The position numbers were made by a program, and so were the translations under genes. Shown here one piece after another: positions 1 through 5,912 of a DNA stretch of 6,929 nucleotides. Source of the stretch: Anaerolineae bacterium (GTDB taxonomy: Bacteria; Chloroflexota; Anaerolineae; Anaerolineales; E44-bin32); contig JAUVOZ010000107.1 of assembly GCA_030598885.1 (NCBI GenBank), forward strand, positions 1-6,929, read 5' to 3'. How positions within the stretch are numbered: the first letter of the stretch is position 1; the number at the start of each line of letters is the position of its first letter. The notes beneath the pieces are model-generated. The model was given only the letters and a program-made list of their open reading frames with translations, had not been told where the DNA came from and did not search any database.

Positions 1-100
1 AATCATGATCGGGATGATAGCAGGAACGAGATACTGGGGCAAGAGGACTATTGGCGGCGCCTGTTTTCAGCAGGATCATGCCTGTGTTGTAAGATTGGAA

Positions 101-222
101 GTAACTACTCACCCTCCCGCAGGTTTAGATGTTGTTTTGACATAGAATCGCGTCTCGACCGGATATTCAAACTAATAAATGCTCTCAGTCGTAACCTGCG
201 GGAGGGTAGGCTGAGTAGTCAC
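101..222. repeat. Long imperfect inverted repeat (possible MITE-like element)
   Basis: The core arms ACCCTCCCGCAGGTT (111-125) and AACCTGCGGGAGGGT (193-207) are perfect 15-bp complements. Outside them, GTAACTACTC (101-110) pairs with GAGTAGTCAC (213-222) with one mismatch, after a 5-nt bulge (208-212) on the right side. The 67 bases between the cores are AT-richer and hold no gene. The loop is too long for an intrinsic terminator. A small non-autonomous mobile element is possible, because the left end GTAA recalls IS66-family termini. However, the right end reads GTGA, and the 8-bp flanks (gattggaa and attagttg) are not a target duplication. The structure itself is certain; its nature is not. 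Confidence 0.7.
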
Positions 223-287
223 ATTAGTTGTTCTATCACTACCTCCATTCACTAGTCGGGCATGACGCTCCATGGTAGACTCGCTTC

Positions 288-1070
288 ATGCCATTCCGGC
301 AGGTAGGATCCCTTCGCATATATCAATTTGAATCTCTGATTCACCCCGACCTGGACCAGGCGATTTTTACCCGTCGGGGTGGTGTGAGTCCTGACCCTTG
401 GCGGTCTTTAAACGTGGGTGGCACGGTTGGCGATGAGCGAGATCGGGTGAAGGAAAATCGCCATCGGGCTTTTACCGCCGTCGGGCGAGATCCATCTACC
501 ATTTATGATGTATGGCAGGTTCATTCAGCCCATGTAGTTGTTGCCGATGCACCCCGTACTGAGAGGTCTCTTATTCAAGCCGATGTGCTCATCACCGATA
601 ACCCTCAGGTGACCTTGTTCATGCGGTTTGCCGATTGTGTGCCGATCCTGCTCTTCGATCCCAAACATCCTGCGGTTGGTCTGGTGCACGCCGGCTGGAT
701 GGGGACCGTGCGTGGGGCGGCAGGCGCGGCAGTCCAGGCTATGGTTGAGCTCTATGGAACTCGAGCCAAAGATTTGCTGGTTGGGATTGGGCCATCGATC
801 GGTCCTGATCATTACCCTGTTGGTCCAGATGTGGTAGAGCAAGTGCATCAGGCTTTTGGTCCTGGCGCTGATCGCCATCTACAAGTCCGGAATGGAGAGG
901 TTCATTTCAACATGTGGGCAGCCAACCGTGACTTATTGGAGGAACGAGGAGTCAAATCTATCGAAGTGGCAGAGATCTGTACGGTTTGCCATCCAGACGA
1001 TTGGTACTCACATCGCGGCGAACATGGGACGACGGGTAGGTTTGGTGCGCTGATCGCGCTGAGCAAGTGA
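288..1070 (+). CDS. pgeF: PgeF/YfiH (YlmD) family protein, peptidoglycan editing factor / purine nucleoside phosphorylase-like
   Basis: This 260-residue protein is full length for the YfiH/DUF152 (Cu-oxidase_4) family. Family members have been shown to act as purine nucleoside phosphorylases/adenosine deaminases, and E. coli PgeF removes misincorporated L-serine from the muropeptide precursor. Older annotations call it polyphenol oxidase or laccase. The three metal-site residues are visible: His79 in WQVHS, Cys117 in FADCVP and His134 in LVHAGW. Also present are the IGPSIG loop (167-172), a CTVCHPDDWYSHR block (231-243) and the C-terminal GRFG (250-253). There is no signal peptide, so it should be cytoplasmic. 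ATG 288 is the first in-frame start; the nearby ATGs at 262 and 272 are out of frame. The ribosome binding site is weak (GGTAG, 9 nt upstream). It lies upstream of yggT and yggU homologues, like the ylmD-ylmG arrangement in other bacteria. The family assignment is very secure; the exact substrate is not. Confidence 0.95.
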   Translation: MPFRQVGSLRIYQFESLIHPDLDQAIFTRRGGVSPDPWRSLNVGGTVGDERDRVKENRHRAFTAVGRDPSTIYDVWQVHSAHVVVADAPRTERSLIQADVLITDNPQVTLFMRFADCVPILLFDPKHPAVGLVHAGWMGTVRGAAGAAVQAMVELYGTRAKDLLVGIGPSIGPDHYPVGPDVVEQVHQAFGPGADRHLQVRNGEVHFNMWAANRDLLEERGVKSIEVAEICTVCHPDDWYSHRGEHGTTGRFGALIALSK

Positions 1071-1156
1071 CGGCGATCTCTTCATCGCAGGGGCAGGCGG
1101 AATACTTTATCGTAAATCGTTGAACATCGGCTCATTCTGCAAGGTTGCGTCTTTTG

Positions 1157-1165
1157 TGGGATAAT
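1157..1165 (+). promoter_or_regulatory. Extended -10 promoter before yggT
   Basis: TGG (1157-1159) sits directly in front of GATAAT (1160-1165). This gives the TGn extended -10 pattern and one mismatch to TATAAT. No good -35 is present: TTCTGC at 1135-1140 is the nearest, with a 19-nt gap. Lack of a -35 is tolerable for extended -10 promoters. Transcription would start near 1172, some 20 nt before the GTG of the YggT gene. This would allow yggT-yggU expression independent of pgeF. Confidence 0.5.
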
Positions 1166-1191
1166 TTAATACCCTGAGAAAGGTACTTTTC

Positions 1192-1443
1192 GTGGTTGCT
1201 TTAGCCAATGCTATCCACATCGCATCACTTGGCTTGACCTTCATTGTTTTTGCCGACATCATCGTAGGTTACATTCTTAATCCGTATCACCCATTGAGGA
1301 GGACTCTAAACTCGATCGTCCAGCCGCTGTTGGCGCCGATTCGACGATTTATGCCACCTATGGGCGGGATCGATTTAAGTCCCATGGTGTTGATCATCTT
1401 GATCCAGCTGGTTGAGACGATCTTGATTAGGCTACTGATGTAG
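1192..1443 (+). CDS. yggT: YggT/YlmG family integral membrane protein
   Basis: This 83-residue protein is typical of one-repeat YggT/YlmG members. Two hydrophobic helices (about 8-28 and 62-82) flank the family signature. That signature includes NPYHPLRR (30-37), a VQPLLAPIRR-type stretch and PPMGGIDLSP (55-64), matching the conserved pattern of an amphipathic proline/arginine-rich loop followed by P-x-GG-x-D-x-SP. YggT relatives are linked to cell-division or nucleoid phenotypes (YlmG in chloroplasts and cyanobacteria) and to osmotic or ion homeostasis, but the biochemical role is unsettled. The start is GTG 1192, supported by GAAAGG at 1178-1183 with an 8-nt gap. The next gene follows 15 nt after the stop, indicating an operon. 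Confidence 0.92.
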   Translation: MVALANAIHIASLGLTFIVFADIIVGYILNPYHPLRRTLNSIVQPLLAPIRRFMPPMGGIDLSPMVLIILIQLVETILIRLLM

Positions 1444-1458
1444 GGTCAGGAAACACGT

Positions 1459-1770
1459 ATGCGAAAATTTAAACTTCACAACGGTAAGCAGGGGGCGGCG
1501 TTGACGATTCGGGTGACGCCACGCTCAAGAAAGACCGAGTTTGGGGGGCTGATGGAGAACGGCACTCTGCGTGTTCGGGTTGCCGCCCCGCCGGTGGAAG
1601 GGAAAGCTAACGCCGCCTTGGTCAAATTCCTATCAAAGGTTTTACGTGTGCGCAAGAATCGAATCGAAATCGTCGCCGGTCAGCACGGACTGGACAAGAT
1701 AATTTCGATCCTCGATTTATCGGCCGAGGATGCAGAACGTCGGATACAGGGTTGGTTGGAGGATAGTTAG
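1459..1770 (+). CDS. yggU: DUF167/YggU family protein
   Basis: The protein has 103 residues, the usual length for the DUF167 family. The family core is clear: VTPRSRKTEF near residues 19-28 (V-x-P-x-[SA]-x-x-x-x), LRVRVAAPPVEGKANAAL (residues 37-54), then a V-R-K-x-x-I-E-I-V-x-G segment and a C-terminal helix. YggU is a small cytoplasmic alpha/beta protein of unknown biochemical function that is widely encoded beside yggT and yggS. The start is ATG 1459, with TCAGGA 8-9 nt upstream just past the yggT stop. Translation is probably coupled or co-transcribed with yggT. It is the last gene of the plus-strand cluster; no convincing intrinsic terminator is visible before the convergent gene ending at 1950. 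Confidence 0.93.
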   Translation: MRKFKLHNGKQGAALTIRVTPRSRKTEFGGLMENGTLRVRVAAPPVEGKANAALVKFLSKVLRVRKNRIEIVAGQHGLDKIISILDLSAEDAERRIQGWLEDS

Positions 1771-1949
1771 CCAAAAGGGATCAAACCTAACCCCCGAGGT
1801 AGGTCGAAGTGTCATCTTTGGGTCTTTGTTTCTAACCGGGGAAAATCTAAAAACGCAAAACCAACAAGCATGAAATTAAGGTCAGCCTGCTGTGGTCCCG
1901 ATTTTCTGTCGAACAACATTATTACCATTAAGGGGGTTAAAGTACTAAA
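1771..1949. other. Intergenic gap between convergent genes
   Basis: These 179 bases separate the end of yggU (plus) from the end of the SNase-SGNH gene (minus). I looked for a hairpin followed by a T-run on either strand and found none that is convincing. Both genes presumably end here by another mechanism or by weak structures. Confidence 0.6.
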
Positions 1950-3368
1950 TCACCGTTGGGCTGCCGTCAGTACGGCATGAAGAACCTGTAATCCAGTGAT
2001 GCGTTTTATCCCATAAGCTTCGGAAGTTATGTGAATACCCATCTGGTCATCTGAGTCCAATCCATGATTGGGTAGCTCTTTCGCAGCATCCCAGAAATTC
2101 CATAAGGGGATGTCGTAATCATAAGCAATTTGAGTCATGATATGGTTGAGTGGGAAGCCTTCTTCAGTGGGGTCTGTTTTTGTGGCGATAATTGGTAGCA
2201 CGTTGTGTTCGATGCTATATTCCACGATTTTCCGCATGTAATTATTAAAATCTTCCCAATTGCCCGGTTTTTGATTTGAGCCGATGCTTATCAGAAGAAT
2301 ACTTGGGTTGTTCAGACGGAATTCGCAATCCAGAGGAGTTTCCATTAAACCGCACCGACTAGTATCGTTCCAAAATGGGGCAAATATAGACGCAACTGTA
2401 TAGTATTTACCCACGGTGACCGGAGAGCGAGACCAAACTGATCGGAAATGATCTCTTGTTGGTTGGAGGTAGGCATATTCCGTCGGTAGTGAAAACTCAG
2501 CCCAGTTGAAACGGCGGAACAATCGTCCTGGAATGCTCTGACAATCTCCAACAATTGAAAATGATTGAGGGTTTCTGCCTTCTTCCAAACCGCGCCGATA
2601 GATTTCGAGAGCATTTTCACTGATGGCAGGAACGACGGGCCACTCGCGCCAATCTTCGGGCTTCAAACGTTCCCATGTGCCGATTTCCTGACTCTTGGCA
2701 ATCTCTTGGGCTTCTAGGAAGTACTTAACGCACGCTTCATCTGGTGGGGTGTTTACTGCGGTTGCCAGTCCATTTTCTAATAGGTACAGATTAATAAAAG
2801 TATCCTCGGTGAACACATATCGGAGCAATCTCCCAGCTTCATCGGCGTCCGATACATCCTTTACCAGCGTGACAGTTTTTCCAACTAATGAGTGATTGGT
2901 AGACGAAGATTGTTCGTTTACTTTTTGGTAAGTGGTATGTGAATCTATTCCAATATATTTCACAGTAGAGAGTTGACCGTCAATTAATACACTCAGTCTA
3001 TCCGTATCGAGTACTTTAATCACCAACCCGACTTTGCGTTCTGTATGGTCAGGAACACAGAATGCTTCATTGATGGCAGGAAATTGTTCAGTTGAAGTTT
3101 CTTCCTCAGCTTGTGTTGATTCCAATTCCATGCTTGTTTCATCGATGGGTTGGTAATCATCATCTTGGTTGACATATCGCGATGGAATAAAGGCGACCTC
3201 ATCATATAAAGCTTGAGGGCTTGTTTCGGATCCCTGGTTGAAAGTTTGATTGTCAACCCCATTTGGTATCAATAAGATTATTGATACAAGGGCAAACATA
3301 ATGCTAATTGCCATACCGATGAGGAGAAGCTTGTTTCGTATTAAACCGAAGAAGGGATAATTTCTCAT
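1950..3368 (-). CDS. Membrane-anchored SNase-like / SGNH-hydrolase-like two-domain protein
   Basis: The protein has 472 residues. A basic N-terminus and one hydrophobic helix (about 13-34) suggest an anchor with the rest outside the membrane. An acidic, Ser/Thr/Glu-rich linker follows (about 40-100). Residues about 112-233 resemble the staphylococcal nuclease fold: VIKVLDTDRLSV, VKYIGIDS, EAGRLLRYVF, then INLYLLENGLA and EAQEIAKSQEIGTWE. Of the nuclease catalytic set, the position of Arg35 is Lys137, Glu43 has no counterpart (SHT follows GID), and only the Arg87 equivalent (Arg180) remains, so nuclease activity is doubtful. Residues about 268-468 resemble SGNH hydrolases: GDCQS (274-278) at block I with Cys276 where Ser is usual, GSN (363-365) at the Gly-x-Asn block, and a GIH (444-446) block V where the usual Asp three residues before His is Met443. 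The start is ATG 3368; AAGGTGA lies about 16 nt upstream, which is far for a ribosome binding site. The domain calls are good; the substrate is unknown. Confidence 0.85.
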   Translation of the reverse strand: MRNYPFFGLIRNKLLLIGMAISIMFALVSIILLIPNGVDNQTFNQGSETSPQALYDEVAFIPSRYVNQDDDYQPIDETSMELESTQAEEETSTEQFPAINEAFCVPDHTERKVGLVIKVLDTDRLSVLIDGQLSTVKYIGIDSHTTYQKVNEQSSSTNHSLVGKTVTLVKDVSDADEAGRLLRYVFTEDTFINLYLLENGLATAVNTPPDEACVKYFLEAQEIAKSQEIGTWERLKPEDWREWPVVPAISENALEIYRRGLEEGRNPQSFSIVGDCQSIPGRLFRRFNWAEFSLPTEYAYLQPTRDHFRSVWSRSPVTVGKYYTVASIFAPFWNDTSRCGLMETPLDCEFRLNNPSILLISIGSNQKPGNWEDFNNYMRKIVEYSIEHNVLPIIATKTDPTEEGFPLNHIMTQIAYDYDIPLWNFWDAAKELPNHGLDSDDQMGIHITSEAYGIKRITGLQVLHAVLTAAQR

Positions 3369-3397
3369 AAATCTAACTGGACGTTCACCTTATTGCA

Positions 3398-3425
3398 ATT
3401 ATAAAGGATGATCCTTTACCACCAA
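3398..3425 (-). promoter_or_regulatory. Promoter of the SNase-SGNH gene, with embedded palindromic operator
   Basis: Read on the minus strand, TTGGTG (3425-3420) lies 16 nt before a perfect TATAAT (3403-3398). This would start transcription near 3391 and give a leader of roughly 20 nt before ATG 3368. The -35 is poor (3 of 6). The spacer is almost entirely the perfect palindrome TAAAGGATGATCCTTTA (3402-3418, central G at 3410). A dimeric regulator bound there would sit between the two promoter elements, so either repression or activation is plausible. The palindrome and TATAAT are direct observations; promoter function is inferred. Confidence 0.6.
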
Positions 3426-3492
3426 TAAAGTCGACATCGATTGGATTGGGTGATCGCCGTCTCTTGGAACAGGTGTCCAGCATCACCGGAAC

Positions 3493-3855
3493 ATGCATTT
3501 CCTTACAATAACACAGCTGAATTTACAACCTGGGGCTTTGACCGCTAAGACATACCAGAGGATTAGCGAATTCGAAGCTCTTCCCATACCCCTAGCAGGA
3601 TATCGGCTAATAATAGGGTCGCGTGGAACTGCAATAATGGAAGATCATTCTCCTGAACATTATCTAATGTGCGGAGAGGTATGCGCTTTCCAAGCAGATT
3701 GTTATGGTAGCATATACACAGAGTTAGCTCAACCCCACAAATGGGTTACCCTGGGGAACAAACCCCAGATAACCGACAAGGGCAAAACGTTCTGCCCCAA
3801 AAGGCAAATCCATAACCGAGACTACATCTCAGGATGGGGGATTTGCTTGATCTAA
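3493..3855 (+). CDS. Doubtful open frame of 120 codons, no recognised family
   Basis: An open frame of 120 codons from ATG 3493. I do not recognise any domain, membrane segment or signal peptide in the translation. It lacks a proper ribosome binding site, having only GGA four bases before the ATG. Its last 27 bases overlap the opposite-strand frame ending at 3829. It also contains strong hairpins (3744-3774 and 3780-3797) that make little sense inside a coding region. The length alone is the only argument for it. It could equally be a chance frame in a gene-poor stretch or a decayed gene. Confidence 0.2.
   Translation: MHFLTITQLNLQPGALTAKTYQRISEFEALPIPLAGYRLIIGSRGTAIMEDHSPEHYLMCGEVCAFQADCYGSIYTELAQPHKWVTLGNKPQITDKGKTFCPKRQIHNRDYISGWGICLI
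3744..3797. other. Tandem hairpins
   Basis: The first stem pairs GGTTA (3744-3748) with TAACC (3770-3774) and CTGGGG (3751-3756) with CCCCAG (3763-3768), around the 6-nt loop AACAAA. That makes 11 pairs with a small internal loop. Six bases on, GGGCA (3780-3784) pairs with TGCCC (3793-3797). No T-run follows on the plus strand (CAAAAGG). On the minus strand the sequence after the first stem is not T-rich either. They look structured but are not clean terminators. Confidence 0.45.
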
Positions 3856-4077
3856 ACCATATTGATCCGGTTGGAGCAATTCGATACCAGCCGCCCTTAG
3901 TCTCCAAAGCGCTTCGAAGGCGGCATCGCGTAAGTAGGGTTCTGAAGCATAGAGCGCTTGGTATAACTCAAGTCCTAGTTCCTCTGCGCCAGCCCAACCC
4001 TTGACTCGCCACATTGCAATCTGGAGTATCCTTATACCAGTAGAGTAGTGGCCCCGGCGAGAGAGACCATAAGGCAA
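3829..4077 (-). CDS. Hypothetical protein, probable 3' remnant of a longer gene
   Basis: This 82-residue frame starts at a TTG codon. It is Ala/Leu-rich and looks protein-like: helical segments such as AGAEELGLELYQALYASEP and YLRDAAFEALWRLRAAGIELL (residues about 48-68) suggest a real C-terminal helical domain. I do not recognise the family. The frame stays open and equally protein-like upstream of the TTG (reading FYPSFSIAPNLS) until a TAG at 4126-4128. No ATG/GTG start and no ribosome binding site are present. The simplest reading is a gene that has lost its 5' part, or a frame whose start was damaged. The terminator-like hairpin at 4146-4182 lies immediately beyond. It could alternatively be a short functional gene with a TTG or CTG start. 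Confidence 0.4.
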   Translation of the reverse strand: MPYGLSRRGHYSTGIRILQIAMWRVKGWAGAEELGLELYQALYASEPYLRDAAFEALWRLRAAGIELLQPDQYGLDQANPPS

Positions 4078-4145
4078 ACTGAGGTTAGGTGCGATGGAGA
4101 ACGAAGGGTAGAACTTTATCAGAGTCTAATCAAGTAAGAAAATTC

Positions 4146-4182
4146 GCCCCCCGTCTGCAGGGGACTGCTTAGTGCGGGGGGC
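4146..4182 (-). terminator. Terminator-like hairpin downstream of the CmpX-like gene
   Basis: GCCCCCCG (4146-4153) pairs perfectly with CGGGGGGC (4175-4182). An inner GCAG/CTGC stem (4157-4160 with 4165-4168) folds the loop. On the minus strand the stem is followed by GAATTTTC, giving a short T-run, so it best serves minus-strand transcripts from the membrane-protein gene about 140 nt upstream. On the plus strand it is followed by TTTAGATT, so weak bidirectional activity is possible. Confidence 0.6.
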
Positions 4183-4193
4183 TTTAGATTGCT

Positions 4194-4230
4194 GGGCGCG
4201 CTCTTTGTGCTCGCAAAGATCCAGGCGCCC
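4194..4230. other. Hairpin in the 3' region of the CmpX-like gene
   Basis: GGGCGC (4194-4199) pairs with GCGCCC (4225-4230). Nested inside, TCTTTG (4202-4207) pairs with CAAAGA (4214-4219) around a 6-nt loop. No T-run follows on either strand. It lies between the hairpins at 4146-4182 and 4268-4297, so a minus-strand transcript would carry three stems in a row. Confidence 0.5.
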
Positions 4231-4267
4231 AATTGATTCTATGCATAAATGAGTCGAGTTGGTGAAG

Positions 4268-4297
4268 TGACGGGCAGGCGATTCTGCCCACCCGTCA
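4268..4297 (-). terminator. Hairpin just after the CmpX-like stop codon
   Basis: TGAC (4268-4271) plus GGGCAG (4272-4277) pairs with CTGCCC (4284-4289) plus GTCA (4294-4297), with a 4-nt bulge (ACCC). The loop is GCGATT. It begins 25 bases beyond the stop of the minus-strand gene. There is no T-run after it on the minus strand, so it may stabilise the 3' end or pause polymerase rather than terminate alone; the hairpin at 4146-4182 would finish the job. Confidence 0.45.
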
Positions 4298-4322
4298 TTT
4301 GGTGTTCCTCATGGGTCAGGCT

Positions 4323-5834
4323 TCATTTTTGCTCCGGGCGTCGCAGATTTTCAAGCAAGCGCTCGAGCTCGCGTGATGCAATTTCGCGGCTGCCAAGGCC
4401 AAAAGCTAGTGCCGCTGCCACAGCAATTGCGCCAAGCAGGAGCCCAAAGGTCAGGTTGACAATTTCCTCAGCGATTCCCATTTGGCTAAGGGCCAAGGCG
4501 CCAGAGAACACAATGATGGCGATACGAGCTACAGGCGCAAGGATGTGGGCTTGCGAGCCGCCAGCATCACGGATCACTCGGTGTGCAAGCCCAGCCAGGT
4601 ACAAGCCCAGGCCGAAAATTACCAAGCCCAGCAGAACGCCACCTGCTGCCACCAGTAATTTGGAGACCAGGTCCGCCAGAATGGTGAAACCAAGCATGTT
4701 TGCAGCTTCGATTACGGCGAAGAACATGATCGCGACGATGACTAGGTAGCCGACGATTTCGGATGGTGTCCTTCGTCCCTCGGCAACTTCGCCGCCTACA
4801 CCGATCCAGCTCAACACCCTATCAAATCCAATTCCGTTCAAGACGTTGGTCACAAAGGTACCCACGAGCCTAGCTGCGAAGTAGGCGATGCCTATCAGCA
4901 ATAAAGCGCCAAAGATGGCTGGCAGGGCGTTAAGTATGGTGGTGAGCATCTGGGAGGCTGGCTCCGATACTGCCGGAATCTCTAGGGTGTTCAGAGCGGC
5001 GATCGCCACAGGAATGAGGATCAGCACGTAGACAATCGTGCCTATCACCTTTGATAGTTGCTGGTCACCCAGTGCGGTTGCCAATCCAGTTTGATCTCCG
5101 AGGCGATCCACGCCAACGCCAACCAACAAGTTGGTGACGATCTTACGCACGATGCGTGCAGCTAGCCAACCAACCAGCAGAATCAGCCCGGCTCCTAAGA
5201 TGTTTGGTAGTACACCTAGGATTTCGTCCACCATGCTCTGGACTGGGGCAAGCAATCCTTGAAGGCCTAACGCGTCCAGCACTGCCGGCAAGAAGAGCAA
5301 AAACACCAGCCAATAAACAACATTGCCAATTGTGTTGGTTATAGAAATTTGCTCGGGTGCCTCAATGTCGGCCTGGCTGTATAGGCGTTCATCTAATTTT
5401 GCTGCCTTCAAAAGCCGAAAAATGATAAATCTGAGCCCGCTGGCGATGACCCATGCTACAAGCAACAGGACAGCAGCTCCAAGTAACAGGGGGAGATATG
5501 TAAGGATCTGGTTCAGAAGCTGATTGATCGGCTCAGCTACGATGGTTAGGTTGAATGCTTGTAGAAAGGCGACGATCACGAATAACATGATCAAGTAATA
5601 GACAGCCTTTCCGACCCAACGTTCGATATCGATGCGACCAGCTTTTACTTCCTCTTCGCCCCAGATAAAAGCGGCAATCCTATCATCAATCGTGGTCCGT
5701 CTGAGCACGCGCCGTACGATGGCGGCCACAAATAATGCGACCAGCCAACCCCCGACTAGGATTGCGAGGGCTCCTAGCGCGTTGGGTAGGTAGCTCCATA
5801 AGGTTTGTAGGAATTGCTGTATTAGCTCTGGCAT
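4323..5834 (-). CDS. CmpX-like membrane protein with five conserved-TM-helix repeats (mechanosensitive channel relative)
   Basis: This 503-residue protein is almost wholly hydrophobic, with about 11 predicted membrane helices. It is built from five units starting near residues 15, 113, 209, 303 and 393. Each opens with a LPxxxGAxxxLxxxW-type helix (YLPNALGAL, YLPLLLGAA, VLPNILGAG, ALPAIFGAL, then a diverged fifth copy). A basic or polar stretch with an [ILV]D[DER]R-like end follows, then a second helix. This is the conserved TM helix (PF05552) pattern of CmpX and related MscS-superfamily proteins. The C-terminus, GLLLGAIAVAAALAFGLGSREIASREL (about 464-490), resembles the pore-lining helix of MscS, but the soluble beta domain is absent. 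A role in osmotic or envelope stress is inferred. The start is ATG 5834, supported by AGGAGAG at 5842-5848 with a 7-nt gap. It is transcribed alone, with hairpins after its stop. Confidence 0.9.
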   Translation of the reverse strand: MPELIQQFLQTLWSYLPNALGALAILVGGWLVALFVAAIVRRVLRRTTIDDRIAAFIWGEEEVKAGRIDIERWVGKAVYYLIMLFVIVAFLQAFNLTIVAEPINQLLNQILTYLPLLLGAAVLLLVAWVIASGLRFIIFRLLKAAKLDERLYSQADIEAPEQISITNTIGNVVYWLVFLLFLPAVLDALGLQGLLAPVQSMVDEILGVLPNILGAGLILLVGWLAARIVRKIVTNLLVGVGVDRLGDQTGLATALGDQQLSKVIGTIVYVLILIPVAIAALNTLEIPAVSEPASQMLTTILNALPAIFGALLLIGIAYFAARLVGTFVTNVLNGIGFDRVLSWIGVGGEVAEGRRTPSEIVGYLVIVAIMFFAVIEAANMLGFTILADLVSKLLVAAGGVLLGLVIFGLGLYLAGLAHRVIRDAGGSQAHILAPVARIAIIVFSGALALSQMGIAEEIVNLTFGLLLGAIAVAAALAFGLGSREIASRELERLLENLRRPEQK

Positions 5835-5858
5835 CCAGTTTCTCTCCTTTCGATATAT

Positions 5859-5887
5859 TGTATAGCTGTACGGATATGCTTGCGGAA
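5859..5887 (-). promoter_or_regulatory. Weak candidate promoter for the CmpX-like gene
   Basis: On the minus strand, TATACA (5864-5859) lies 17 nt after TTCCGC. An overlapping TACAAT (5862-5857) is an alternative -10. The -35 match is poor. The start of transcription would fall just upstream of the strong AAAGGAGAG ribosome binding site, leaving a very short leader. Confidence 0.3.
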
Positions 5888-5912
5888 GAATTTAGTGTTC
5901 CCTGTTAGTAAG

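Noticed and set aside
2..79. Possible minus-strand gene start at 79 running off the left edge
   Set aside because: Only 26 codons are visible, there is no convincing ribosome binding site, and the sequence is not protein-like.
525..878. Minus-strand frame of 117 codons inside pgeF
   Set aside because: It is antisense to a gene with clear catalytic motifs and has no protein-like features of its own.
1052..1088. Small hairpins around the pgeF stop codon (GATCGC/GCGATC and GCGAT/ATCGC)
   Set aside because: The stems have only 5-6 pairs and no T-run, so they are too weak to call a terminator.
3449..3487. GGTGAT/ATCACC stem with inner TGGA/TCCA before the doubtful frame at 3493
   Set aside because: The pairing is discontinuous and short, with no downstream gene of substance; it is likely chance.
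4249..4749. Plus-strand frame of 166 codons opposite the membrane-protein gene
   Set aside because: It is the antisense shadow of a repetitive hydrophobic gene. Its Ser/Arg/Ala-rich composition is typical of such shadows.
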